Source of the DNA: CBDBKE01 sp965218055
GTDB taxonomy: Bacteria; Acidobacteriota; Terriglobia; JAJPHL01; JAPKYU01
NCBI GenBank assembly: GCA_965218055.1
Contig: CBDCKA010000001.1
Coordinates: 992,001 to 1,056,000 of the forward strand
Direction: 5' to 3'
DNA: 64,000 nucleotides
This document shows positions 8,875 to 17,261 of the stretch, one piece after another (within the stretch, counting starts at the first letter, position 1; every line of letters begins with the position of its first letter). The notes under the pieces are model-generated. The model ran no database searches. It saw nothing but the letters and a program-made list of their open reading frames with translations, and was not told where the DNA came from. The position numbers and the translations under genes were made by a program.

Positions 8875-11427
8875 ATGCCGCAGCTCATCTTCCTGCTCGC
8901 CGTTTGGGCAGCCGTCCAGCCGGTAAAAAGCGCCCAGAACAGTGCTGAGCCGGGCCGGCACAGCGACATCGTTTCTATCCGGCTGGTTCCAGATTCGCGG
9001 ACCCTTTGGGGCAAAGACTCCTCACAACAGTTCGTTGTCATGGCCAGGCTGGCCGACGGCGGGGAAAGCGATGTGACCGAGCAGGCTCAGTTTTCCCTTC
9101 TGGACGCGGAAGTGGGAGCGGCGAGGAGCACAGGGCGGGTGTTCGCTGTGGGAGACGGAGAAACGAAGATCAGGGCTGTGGTCGGCGAGCACGAGGCAAG
9201 AGCGATTGTTCGAGTGGAAGGTTCGGCGAACGAGCGGCCCTTCAGCTTTCCGCGGGACATCGACGGGGTCTTCACCCGCCGCGGCTGCAATGGCAGCGGC
9301 TGTCATGGCGGTGTTAAGGGCCAAGCCGGGTTCAAGCTGTCGAATAACGGAGTTAATCCCCACGATGACTACAAGTGGATCGTCGAAGGCGGCGTCTTCC
9401 AGGTGTTGAGGGACGAGTCCGGAGGACGGAAGCGGCCGCGCGTCAACCTGGAAAGCCCCGAGCAGAGTCTGCTGCTTCAAAAAGCCACGATGGAGGTTCC
9501 CCACGGGGGCGGATCGCGTTTCGAGAAGGGCTCGGATGATTACAAGACGATCCTGAATTGGGTGCGCGCCGGAGCGCCGTACGGTGAGGGGGGAGAAAAG
9601 GAAGCCCCCAAACTTGTGCGGCTCGAGATCTTCCCGCAAGAAGTCGCTCTCGATCCGGGACGGAAACAACGCATTCTGGTAACAGCCCACTTCTCAGACG
9701 GACGCCGCGAAGACTTCACCCACCAAGTTCTCTACCAAGTCAACGAGGCGGAGATCGTGAATGTATCCGCCGAGGGGATTATTGAAGCCGTCGAGCCGGG
9801 CGAGACGGCGATCCTGATCAAGGCCGCCGGTCGAAGCGCCAGAGTGGGCGTCGGCGTCGTGGCACCGCCCCTCTCCGAGTACCCCCACGTTCCTCGCAAC
9901 AACTTCATTGACGAAGAAGTCTTTTCGAAGCTTCGCAAGTTCAATGTTGTTCCGTCGGGGCTTTCCAGTGACGCGGAGTTTCTGCGCCGGGTTTGTCTGG
10001 ACCTAACCGGGCGGCTGGCGCCCCCGGAGCGCGTGCGGCAATTCCTGACGGACAAAGATCCCAACAAACGCGAGAAGCTGATCGACATCCTGCTCGACTC
10101 CCCTGAGTATGTGGACTACTGGACTTTTCGTTTTGCGGACCTGTTCCGGGTCGCGATCTTTCCGGTCGGGATCAATCCGAAGTGGACGCAATCGTATTGG
10201 GAATGGATTCGAGACGCCATTGCGCGCGACCGGCCTTACAGCGAGGTCGCCCAAGAGCGCATCGCGGCGCAGGGCTACAGCGCCCCGTCGCGGCACTATC
10301 TGCCGTACCTGGTGATTCCTCCGCCGGAAAACATGATGGGCGAGGAAGTCCGGGTGTTCATGGGGCGGCGATTCGACTGCGCACAGTGTCACGACCATCC
10401 GTACGAGCAGTGGACGCAAGACCAGTTCTGGGGGATGACGGCTTTCTTCGGACCGATGTTCAAGCTAGGCGGAAACCCGACGTCGGTGATTTTTGATTTT
10501 CCCGGCGGCAAAGAAGTCGCCGCCGACGTGCCCAGTCCGCGTGAGCTGCGGGTCATACACCCGAGAACCAAGCAAGCGGTGCAGCCGGCCTTCCTCGACG
10601 GCACGGTCATTCCTTTCGAACAGACAGACCTGCCCCGCCGGGAACTCGCCAAGTGGATGACTTCGCATCCGTTCTTTGCGGAGGCGACCGTCAACCGCAT
10701 GTGGAGCCACTTCTTCGGCCGGGGGATCGTGGATCCGGTGGACGATTTCAGGAGTACGAATCCGCCCAGCCATCCCGAACTGCTGCGACGGCTTGCTGAG
10801 GATTTCGCAGAGAATGGGTACAAGCTGAAACGGCTGATCCGGTTGATCGTCACCTCGCGCACCTACCAGTTGTCGAGCGCCACCAACGAGACCAACACGG
10901 CGGACCGCATCAACTACTCCCACGCGCTGCCGCGTCCGCTCGATGCCGAGATTCTGCTGGATGCGATCACCGAAGTCACCGGCGTGGCGGAGCGTTTCGA
11001 TGTCGGCATGGATCGAGGGGAGTGGAAGGGCGGTAAAGCGCCGTTGGGAACGCGGGCCGTGCAACTGAAAGAGAGCGACATTTACTATTCGCCTTTCCTG
11101 GATCTCTACGGCCGCCCGAACCGCTTTTCGGTGCCGGAGCGCGATGCCACGCCGAAGCTGACGCAAGCGCTGCACATGCTGGCGGGCTCGACGTACAACG
11201 AGAAGCTTTGGCAGGAGGGCGGCCGAGTATACGAGATGCACCAGCAGGGCGCTTCCGACGACGAAATCATCGAGGAGCTCTACCTGGCTGCGCTGTCGCG
11301 CTTTCCGACAAAGCAAGAAACCGCCGCACTAAGAAAGCTTATCGCGCAGACTCCAACGCGCGAACAGGCCCTGCAGGACCTGCAGTGGGCGATCATCAGT
11401 TCCCGCGAATTCGTAGAAAACCACTGA
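8875..11427 (+). CDS. DUF1549/DUF1553 cytochrome-like protein with Ig-like domains
   Basis: Large exported protein of the DUF1549-DUF1553 family, c. 850 residues. ATG 8875 gives a clean signal peptide (MPQLIFLLAVWAAVQPVKSA). The frame is open back to ATG 8725, overlapping the previous stop as ATGA, but that extension is encoded by REP-like palindromes. Domains in order: bacterial Ig-like (BIG2-type) repeat; a heme-c-like CNGSGCH motif; a second Ig-like repeat; DUF1549 (SDAEFLRRVCLDLTGRLAPP); a second CxxCH (CAQCHDHPYEQW); DUF1553 (VNRMWSHFFGRGIVDPVDDF). The function of this family is not established; the two CxxCH motifs suggest covalent heme. Operon with the PPC protein upstream and DUF1501 downstream. 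Confidence 0.88.
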   Translation: MPQLIFLLAVWAAVQPVKSAQNSAEPGRHSDIVSIRLVPDSRTLWGKDSSQQFVVMARLADGGESDVTEQAQFSLLDAEVGAARSTGRVFAVGDGETKIRAVVGEHEARAIVRVEGSANERPFSFPRDIDGVFTRRGCNGSGCHGGVKGQAGFKLSNNGVNPHDDYKWIVEGGVFQVLRDESGGRKRPRVNLESPEQSLLLQKATMEVPHGGGSRFEKGSDDYKTILNWVRAGAPYGEGGEKEAPKLVRLEIFPQEVALDPGRKQRILVTAHFSDGRREDFTHQVLYQVNEAEIVNVSAEGIIEAVEPGETAILIKAAGRSARVGVGVVAPPLSEYPHVPRNNFIDEEVFSKLRKFNVVPSGLSSDAEFLRRVCLDLTGRLAPPERVRQFLTDKDPNKREKLIDILLDSPEYVDYWTFRFADLFRVAIFPVGINPKWTQSYWEWIRDAIARDRPYSEVAQERIAAQGYSAPSRHYLPYLVIPPPENMMGEEVRVFMGRRFDCAQCHDHPYEQWTQDQFWGMTAFFGPMFKLGGNPTSVIFDFPGGKEVAADVPSPRELRVIHPRTKQAVQPAFLDGTVIPFEQTDLPRRELAKWMTSHPFFAEATVNRMWSHFFGRGIVDPVDDFRSTNPPSHPELLRRLAEDFAENGYKLKRLIRLIVTSRTYQLSSATNETNTADRINYSHALPRPLDAEILLDAITEVTGVAERFDVGMDRGEWKGGKAPLGTRAVQLKESDIYYSPFLDLYGRPNRFSVPERDATPKLTQALHMLAGSTYNEKLWQEGGRVYEMHQQGASDDEIIEELYLAALSRFPTKQETAALRKLIAQTPTREQALQDLQWAIISSREFVENH

Positions 11428-11464
11428 ACTGAGAATTGGAAACGATGATTGCCTAGAATCGTGG

Positions 11465-11504
11465 GGCACGCTCTCAGCGTGCCGCGTCGGCATTCCTGTC
11501 GACG
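11465..11504. repeat. Two adjacent hairpins between the DUF1549 and DUF1501 genes
   Basis: Perfect hairpin GGCACGCT-CTC-AGCGTGCC (11465-11483), then CGTCG-N10-CGACG (about 11485-11504) whose loop contains GCATTCCTG, shared with the repeat set near 8780. It could act as an mRNA-stabilising or attenuating structure between two cotranscribed genes. No T-run follows, so a classical terminator is unlikely. Confidence 0.55.
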
Positions 11505-11649
11505 TTTGGGTGCTTTCGAGAGACCTTCCAGCCGGCGGGTTTTCCTGCGGGAGGCCTTAACGCCACAAAACGTTGACAAAACCTCGTTTCTCCAGGTAAA
11601 CTTGCAGGCGAGCCGGGTTGGGCTTCACTTCCAATAGGGATTGGCCATC

Positions 11650-12987
11650 ATGCTCAAGAAAGTCGGTTGCCTTTGCGGAACAGACAAACAGTGGGCTCGG
11701 CGTGACTTCATCAAGGTCGGGTCGCTGGGTTTCCTGGGAATGCATCTCGGCCAATCTCTGCGCCTCCAAGCCGGCACGCCGGCGAGTCTCTCTTCACAAG
11801 CGAAGGCCAAGACTTGCATCCTGGTGTGGCTCGATGGCGGGCCCAGCCAGTTGGACACCTGGGATCCCAAGGCCAACAGCTCGTTCCGTCCAATCGCGAC
11901 CAACGTTGACGGAATTCAAATCTCGGAACTGCTGCCCAAGCTCGCCAAGCGAATGGACAAGTTGGCGCTGATTCGTTCGATGAGATCGTTCGGCGACGAC
12001 CACCCGCAGGCGGTTCATTATGCAGCGACCGGACACCTGCACAATCCGGCGATGCAGTTTCCGAGTCTGGGCTCCATCGTAGGCAAAGAGGCGGGGCCGG
12101 CCAACGGCATGCCGCCCTACGTAATCGTTCCCCGCTGGGAGCGCGACCGCCAGTATCAGGACTACTTCAAGTCCGCCTTCCTCGGGCCGGACTATGCGCC
12201 GATGCTGGTCCCGGATCCGTCAGCGGATAACTTTGAGGTGCCGGACTTGAGCCTTCCCAAGTCTCTGGCGCCGGCGGCTGTGGAAAACCGGCGAGCGTTT
12301 CTGAACGTGGTCGAACGCATGTACCGCAATCGGGTCGAGAGCGCCGAGCACGCGAAAATGGACGCGTTCACGACAAAAGCCTGGGAGATGCTTCTCATGC
12401 CGGGCGTCCGCGACGCTTTCGATCTATCCAAAGAGTCCGAAAAGACGAAAGACGCTTATGGGCGAGACTCGGTGGGGCAGAGTTTGCTGCTCGCCCGTCG
12501 TCTGGTCGAGGCGGGTACCCGCTTCGTCACCGCCGCCGGCTATCACGGCAACTCCTGGGATACCCATTCCGACAACGACAAGGGCCATCGGGACAAGTTG
12601 ACCCCGCCGCTTGACCGTTCGCTCTCCGCCCTGATCGACGATATGGTTGCGCGCGGCCTCTATGACGAGACCGTTGTGGTCGTGATGGGCGAGTTTGGGC
12701 GGACGCCGGATATTAATCCGGGCTTGGGCCGCGACCACTGGCCCAGTTGCTGGTCACTGGCTCTCGGTGGCGGAGGCCTCAAGACCGGTCAGGTAGTGGG
12801 GAAGAGCGACGAGCGGGCAGCGGTTGTTCTCGAGAAAAAGACCAGCATCGGGGATCTCTTCGCCACCATCTACAAGGCCCTCGGCATTGACTGGACGCAC
12901 GAATACATGACCCCCGTCGGGCGTCCGATCAAGATCGCCAACTCCTTCGAAGACGCCACCGGCGAGCCAGTCGCTGAACTCATCTAG
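11650..12987 (+). CDS. DUF1501 family protein, Tat signal
   Basis: DUF1501 protein of about 445 residues, in the alkaline-phosphatase/sulfatase-like fold. ATG 11650 is preceded by AGGGA at a good distance (a TTG at 11641 is in frame but weaker). A twin-arginine signal WARRDFIKVGSLGF sits at about 16-30. Family landmarks are LVWLDGGPSQLDTWDPK, the central YHGNSWDTHSDN and the C-terminal GEFGRTPDINPGLGRDHWP. In Acidobacteria and Planctomycetes DUF1501 genes almost always follow a DUF1549/1553 gene, as here after a 220-bp gap with two hairpins. Biochemical role unproven; a metal-dependent hydrolase is plausible. Confidence 0.88.
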   Translation: MLKKVGCLCGTDKQWARRDFIKVGSLGFLGMHLGQSLRLQAGTPASLSSQAKAKTCILVWLDGGPSQLDTWDPKANSSFRPIATNVDGIQISELLPKLAKRMDKLALIRSMRSFGDDHPQAVHYAATGHLHNPAMQFPSLGSIVGKEAGPANGMPPYVIVPRWERDRQYQDYFKSAFLGPDYAPMLVPDPSADNFEVPDLSLPKSLAPAAVENRRAFLNVVERMYRNRVESAEHAKMDAFTTKAWEMLLMPGVRDAFDLSKESEKTKDAYGRDSVGQSLLLARRLVEAGTRFVTAAGYHGNSWDTHSDNDKGHRDKLTPPLDRSLSALIDDMVARGLYDETVVVVMGEFGRTPDINPGLGRDHWPSCWSLALGGGGLKTGQVVGKSDERAAVVLEKKTSIGDLFATIYKALGIDWTHEYMTPVGRPIKIANSFEDATGEPVAELI

Positions 12988-13494
12988 CACACGGTGCCGG
13001 CGGCCTTTGCAGCGCCGCCCCACTTTCCCACGATCCTCGTTACACCGCCTGGCAGTAGATGCGGTAGACGTGCAGGGCATGCTGCCGGAAGGTTTCAAAG
13101 AGGGGTGACCGGAGGAGCATCCGTTGTTGCCATCGGTTATGCAGGAGGGTGGCTACAGGGGCCATTGCCAGCCTCACCGCACGACGCAGCAGAAAAGCTG
13201 CAGCGGCACGCGCCTCCCAACAGTCAAGTCTCGTCGGTAATACAACTCATTCAAACGCCGGGACTTGCCTTGGACTTGACAGATTAGTCCTCACTAGTCG
13301 GTTAGCGTTTACCTATGCTGCCACGCAGCCCACGTCGAAGATGCCCGGCTGCACCGGAGCAATCAGGTAGTTAAGCACCTTTATAATGGTTCTTTTCGTA
13401 GTACGCCTGACACAACACTTGCTGGAGTATGGCACATTGTTGTTCAACTGGCTAATTCGGTCACAATGTGTTGTGCCTGCGGGATAATGGAAGG
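12988..13494. other. Intergenic stretch with a possible decayed minus-strand frame
   Basis: No intact gene. On the minus strand an open frame of about 65 codons runs from roughly 13247 to 13041 and ends with FETFRQHALHVYRIYCQAV. It has a protein-like aromatic/basic pattern but no start codon in good context and no family I recognise, so I treat it as a possible remnant. Positions 13250-13480 are AT-richer and probably contain the fxsA promoter. Confidence 0.35.
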
Positions 13495-13977
13495 ATGGCA
13501 AAGCTCTTACTTCTCTTTATCCTCATTCCCGCACTGGAATTGGCTCTGCTAATTGAAGTGGGTCGGCACATCGGCACGTTGGCGACTTTGGCCCTAATTG
13601 CGGTTACGGGTGCACTGGGCGCGTATCTTGCTCGCAGCCAGGGTTTGGGCGTGCTGCACCATATGCAAGCTGAGGTGGCTGCTGGGCGGCTTCCGGCTGC
13701 GTCAATTGTCGATGGCGTGATCATCCTGCTAGCGGGGGCTGTACTGATTACGCCAGGATTCCTCACCGACGCCGTGGGTTTTCTGTGCCTAGTTCCGGCT
13801 TTCCGTAGATTCATCAAGAGTACCCTTTGGTGGCGGCTAAAGCGCGCCGTTCAACAGGGTCGAGTTCACGTCTCGATGCACTCCGAAGGAGATGGCAGTC
13901 CCTCTCGCGCGGAGCCGGAAAACGAAACAAGCAGGCCATTCGGTTCATCTCGCTCGCTCCCTAAGCAACGCAGTTAG
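13495..13977 (+). CDS. fxsA: FxsA family cytoplasmic-membrane protein
   Basis: FxsA-family protein of about 160 residues (E. coli FxsA affects exclusion of phage T7 by F). Three hydrophobic segments are visible: KLLLLFILIPALELALLIEV, TLALIAVTGALGAYLA and the strongly conserved GVIILLAGAVLITPGFLTDAVGFLCLVP, which carries the family's LLxPGFxTD core. A basic, polar C-terminal tail follows. ATG 13495 matches the usual family N-terminus; the frame is open to GTG 13468. It stands alone. Cellular role in this organism unknown. Confidence 0.85.
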   Translation: MAKLLLLFILIPALELALLIEVGRHIGTLATLALIAVTGALGAYLARSQGLGVLHHMQAEVAAGRLPAASIVDGVIILLAGAVLITPGFLTDAVGFLCLVPAFRRFIKSTLWWRLKRAVQQGRVHVSMHSEGDGSPSRAEPENETSRPFGSSRSLPKQRS

Positions 13978-14147
13978 GGCATGCATTCGTCTTCACCGTT
14001 GGTGCCGCGTAGCAGGATCCACTCCATTCTGGCCAGAGTGATGCCCAGCAACTCATGCACTATGGCGCATCTCACTACATACAACCGCAAATCAACAAAG
14101 CAGATGATTGGCTGAGATACGCTGGCAATTGTTGGATTGTTTGGGGC

Positions 14148-14374
14148 TCAGTCGCGTAGAACTGCCGAATCCCGCTTCACGACACGTCCTCTCCTGGTGC
14201 GAACACCGGCCTCGTTTAGCAGCCGCTTGGCCTGCCGCGTGAGCCATTGGACGGTCTCACCCTCTACGTGGTCAAAGGAGGAGTCCACCAACCCCAAGGA
14301 TGCCAAATCCGCCTTTGCGTAAGTATAGGTTGACCACGGCATCTTGAGCGACGACGCCAGCATGATTGATGACC
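14148..14374 (-). pseudogene. 3' part of a mobile-element gene split by IS copy A
   Basis: Minus-strand frame reading SSIMLASSLKMPWSTYTYAK and ending VVKRDSAVLRD. It abuts the left end of IS copy A and has no start of its own. The frame continues that of the gene piece on the other side of the element (15520-15793) if the insertion made a 3-bp target duplication. The fragment contains a winged-helix-like pattern (SLKMPWSTYTYAKADLASLGLV). Seen directly: contiguity of frame; inferred: that the two pieces were one gene. Confidence 0.6.
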
Positions 14375-14431
14375 TGCCCTGGACTGGGTAATTTAGACAC
14401 TGAGGTTGGGAATTAACTACCCTGGTGTCAT

Positions 14432-14692
14432 ATGAACAAAAAACATCATCGTATTGCAGCTGACGTAAAAGCCGATATCCTACGCCGCGTCAAGGAAGAA
14501 GGCATCTCGGTGGCCCAGGCCGCCAAGGATCACGGTATTTCTGAAGGGAGCATCTATGGTTGGATGGTAAAAGGAGCAACCGGTGCCCCGTCCTGGGCGG
14601 AGTTCTCCCGACTTCAGAAGCAGAACAGAGAACTCCTGGAACTCGTGGGCGAGATCACGCTCAAGCTCTCCATGACTCAAAAAAACAATTGA
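14432..14692 (+). CDS. IS3-family transposase OrfA (copy A)
   Basis: 86-residue OrfA with the transposase_8-type helix-turn-helix (VKADILRRVKEEGISVAQAAKDHGI...SEGSIYGWM) that binds the IS ends, followed by a leucine-rich coiled segment (SRLQKQNRELLELVGEITLKL). Its 3' end overlaps the orfB frame, so OrfA is made alone or as the N-terminal part of an OrfAB fusion. Differs from copies B and C by Gly for Asp in KEEGIS. Confidence 0.9.
   Translation: MNKKHHRIAADVKADILRRVKEEGISVAQAAKDHGISEGSIYGWMVKGATGAPSWAEFSRLQKQNRELLELVGEITLKLSMTQKNN
14680..14686 (+). promoter_or_regulatory. Programmed -1 frameshift heptamer (A AAA AAC)
   Basis: A_AAA_AAC lies in the orfA frame two codons before its TGA; slipping one base back continues in the orfB frame (TCA AAA AAA CAA TTG). 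This is the classic IS3-family site for making the OrfAB transposase. The same heptamer is in copies B and C. Confidence 0.85.
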
Positions 14693-15477
14693 GCGAAGGA
14701 AGAAACAAATCAGCGCTTGCCCGAGCCCTTGGCATATCCCGCGCGAGCCTGTATTACGTCCCAAGAATGAAGGAGAAGGACTGGCGCCTCAAGGTCCGCC
14801 TGGAAGAAGAGCTGCAGATCCATCCCTCCTACGGCTCCCGGCGAATTGCTACGGCACTGGGACTCTGCCGCCAGCGGGCGCAGAGGGTCATGCGTCTGTT
14901 TGGCATCAAGCCCTACCGCAGGAGAGGCAGAAAATGGAGAAAATCCAAGGTTTCCCGGACCTATCCCAACCTCCTGCTCGCGCTCATGCCCGCATATGCA
15001 AACCACATCTGGGCAACGGACTTCACCGAGTTCGTGCAGCACGGAAAGAAGGCCTATGTGGCGACCGTGATCGATCTCTACACCCGCCGGATCCTGGGAA
15101 TCCAGGTTGCGGTGAGAAAGGGAGCCGCGCTCACCATTCAGGCGCTTTCCAACGCCCTGCTCCATCATCCGCGCCCGGGTCTATTCCACTCCGACAACGG
15201 GAGGGAGTATGACGCGATGGCGTTCACTGAAATCCTTGATGGATGCGGCATCGTGATTTCACGGAGCCGCCCGGGGTGCCCTTGGGAGAACGGATACCAG
15301 GAATCGTTCTACGACAAATTCAAGGTTGACCTGGGAGATCCGAACCGCTTCAAAACACTGGGGGAGCTAGTGGCGGAGATCTACCGCACCCTGTGGGACT
15401 ACAACAACACGCGGATTCACTCCGCGCTCAACATGCCGCCTGTGGTATTCGCCAAACGGTATGCGTTAGTCGCGTAA
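14689..15477 (+). CDS. IS3-family transposase OrfB, DDE integrase domain (copy A)
   Basis: Catalytic part of the transposase, 262 residues from the TTG that overlaps the orfA stop. An HTH_21-type segment (ALARALGISRASLYYV) precedes the rve integrase core. The DDE triad is visible in IWATDFTEF (D), LFHSDNGREY (D) and CPWENGYQESFYDKFK (E). It is normally expressed as an OrfAB fusion by -1 frameshifting. Copy A has LLALMPAY and GKKAYVATV where B and C have LLAVMPAY and GKKVYVATV. Confidence 0.92.
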   Translation: MSEGRNKSALARALGISRASLYYVPRMKEKDWRLKVRLEEELQIHPSYGSRRIATALGLCRQRAQRVMRLFGIKPYRRRGRKWRKSKVSRTYPNLLLALMPAYANHIWATDFTEFVQHGKKAYVATVIDLYTRRILGIQVAVRKGAALTIQALSNALLHHPRPGLFHSDNGREYDAMAFTEILDGCGIVISRSRPGCPWENGYQESFYDKFKVDLGDPNRFKTLGELVAEIYRTLWDYNNTRIHSALNMPPVVFAKRYALVA

Positions 15478-15519
15478 AAAACTCTCAGAATCAGTGTCTA
15501 AAGAAATCAGTCCTTGACA

Positions 15520-15793
15520 CCCAATCATGGGGGAAAAACTGTTCGGGGCCCAGTATGTCCAGGGCGCTTCGGACAAACTTGTCCGCAAACTGCGTGCTCG
15601 TGCTCTTCCGGAACCACGCAGACATGGCCACCTTCAGCAGGTACACGCGCGGCTGGCACGGTAGGTCGAAATCTGCCCGCACTCGTCCACTAATGTGAGC
15701 GCCAATCAGAGCCAAGCAGTCAACGTAGAAGAACTCTTTCGGCGATTCGTACTGTTCGCTATAGGCTTCGGCAAACTTGGCGGCAACTCCCAC
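15520..15793 (-). pseudogene. 5' part of the split mobile-element gene (DUF3987-like?)
   Basis: Minus-strand frame with KEFFYVDCLALIGAHISGRV and an RKSTSTQFADKF segment, cut at its 3' end by IS copy A. The pattern resembles proteins with a primase/DUF3987-like N-terminus, where RKST sits in a degenerate nucleotide-binding loop; this is a weak resemblance. GTG 15793 is the only nearby start, but the frame stays open upstream to about 15958 (encoding e.g. IVFPETGYVGVAAKFAEAY), overlapping the end of the DUF5659-like gene. The true start is unclear. Together with 14148-14374 it would give a protein of at least 165 residues. Confidence 0.5.
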
Positions 15794-15945
15794 GTAGCCG
15801 GTTTCTGGAAAGACAATTCTGGTCGAAGCGTACGCTGGTATCTTGCCGGGGGATTCACTCGTGACACAACGCGGCTCTTGTTGGGCCCGGTCCTCTACGA
15901 CCTGGGATGATAGCGGTGGATTGAACGGGCGGAGTTGGGGATGGG

Positions 15946-16290
15946 CTACTCTGTAAATCCATGTTTCGATGCTCCGTTTTTCCGAGTGTGGTTGCCGAGT
16001 GTCTCGGTCATCAGGCGGCGCAGAACCCTCTGGCTGGCGAAGATCGCCGTGGCTGGGACGGTCGCGCCTCGATCGAACTCAAGCTCGGCGTGCTCGCCGA
16101 TGTGGTCGGGGTCCTCAAACACGAAGCGGACTTTGCCGTTTCTGCTGCTTTCACAGCCAAGGAACGGGAGCCCCCCGGTTGCGTGCAGCACAACGGCCAA
16201 CTGAAGCCGCTCCGTTGTAAAGCGCCTGGGTTCCTTGTCCCTGCTGTGGGCAGGCGCGGGCTTGGTAAGGTGTTCCGTAGTCATATGCAT
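15946..16290 (-). CDS. Small DUF5659-like protein of a mobile element
   Basis: 114 residues. The core FTTERLQLAVVLHATGGLPF...VRFVFEDPDHIG...AELEFDRGA fits the DUF5659 family, short proteins of unknown function found near integrases and primases in bacterial genomic islands. Starts ATG-CAT-ATG at 16290 (or 16284). It lies between the 272-codon gene upstream and the split gene downstream, all on the minus strand, so the three were probably one operon of an island before the insertion sequences arrived. Confidence 0.6.
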   Translation of the reverse strand: MHMTTEHLTKPAPAHSRDKEPRRFTTERLQLAVVLHATGGLPFLGCESSRNGKVRFVFEDPDHIGEHAELEFDRGATVPATAIFASQRVLRRLMTETLGNHTRKNGASKHGFTE

Positions 16291-16363
16291 GGTGTTTTCC
16301 TGTGTCCTTCTACATATCTATTCGATGGAGTGGGGGCCAAACGGAACTTTGGCGACAGATTTT

Positions 16364-17219
16364 TTAGGCTTGATCGCCCTCGTCAAGCCCAGGGACAGGC
16401 CGCTTCCGGCGGTAGTTGCGCCCTTGTCTCCACTGCGATGGACTAACAGATAATTGTTCGGCGAGTCGCTCCAAGTGCTTGTCCCTCTCAGCTGTGAACT
16501 TCTGTAGGTCCTTCCGGACTTGTCGCGGGCCGACTTTGCGACTAGCGGAAATCCGCTTCCGAAGTTCCGCTTTTATTTCGGCGACTGTCATTGCTGGGAA
16601 GTGGGGATCTTCGGTTACCACCTCCACAGCCGCGTAGACGCCCTGCTCGTAATCACGAAACCCACTACCCGAGGATTCCAGCAGCTTTGGGATAGCCGCA
16701 AACTGCGCCATTTCTTCCGGGCTTGGTTCTAGGGAGGGAACTGACTCCAAGAAGTCATCCGAAACGTGTTGGCAACGCTGCTGGCGGCACAGTTTCCCAA
16801 CTTCGTCGAGGAGCCGCTGCTTGATAGCATTGGCCACAACCGCAAAGCGGTTCCCGACCATGTACTCGTAAGTCTCCCTGAGGCCCAAGGTGCTGAAGCG
16901 GTTCAGCTGCTCTGTTAGTGCAAGATTCACTGGGCCGTTCCAGCCAGCGTTTCCATCGGGGTGAAACCATCCGTTGTTCTTAGCAATCCCCCAGCCCAGG
17001 TGCTGGAGATTTTGAAGTGCCTGTTTCTGAGCACCCGTGTCCCGCCGCTGGTGCTCCACCTTCAGCAGACCGAACCATTTGTTCGTCTGGTTCTTGTTCG
17101 CCCGCCCGACGATTTCCGGCGCGGCGGTCGTTAGGAGCGCCACCAAGTACGCCATGTGCCGGAATGCTTCCGCGAAAAACACGATGCACAGCTTTTCAAC
17201 CGCCGCTTTGTTTAGACCT
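16364..17219 (-). CDS. Unrecognised mobile-island protein, N-terminus cut by IS copy B
   Basis: No family recognised. The frame is open through 17219, where copy B of the IS begins, and reads NKAAVEKLCIVFFAEAFRHM. The GTG at 17182 is probably internal and the native start lost. The rest is about 270 residues, mostly alpha-helical in pattern. It has an aromatic segment (GLLKVEHQRRDTGAQKQALQ, then WGIAKNNGWFHPDGNAGWNG) and a basic C-terminus (GRNYRRKRPVPG). Same strand and close to the DUF5659-like gene, so likely the first surviving gene of the same island operon. Confidence 0.5.
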
Positions 17220-17261
17220 TGTCAAGGACTGATTTCTTTAGACACTGATTCTGAGAGTTTT

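Larger units (their letters stand above)
14375..15519 (+). mobile_element. IS3-family insertion sequence, copy A (complete, 1145 bp)
   Basis: Left end TGCCCTGGACTGGG... and right end (reverse strand) TGTCAAGGACTGATT... form imperfect ~29-bp terminal inverted repeats that share GGACTG-N5-TTTAGACACTGA and begin with TG. It carries orfA and orfB with a slippery heptamer. It is inserted in plus orientation within a minus-strand gene. Copy B has exactly the same length. Flanks differ by one base in the possible 3-bp duplication (ACC left, CCC right), so the target duplication is not clean. Confidence 0.88.

Noticed and set aside
10465..11316. 283-codon minus-strand open frame
   Set aside because: Antisense shadow of the DUF1553 domain.
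11428..11649. Rho-independent terminator between DUF1549 and DUF1501
   Set aside because: The hairpin is strong but lacks a following T-run and is followed by a second hairpin of the REP-like type.
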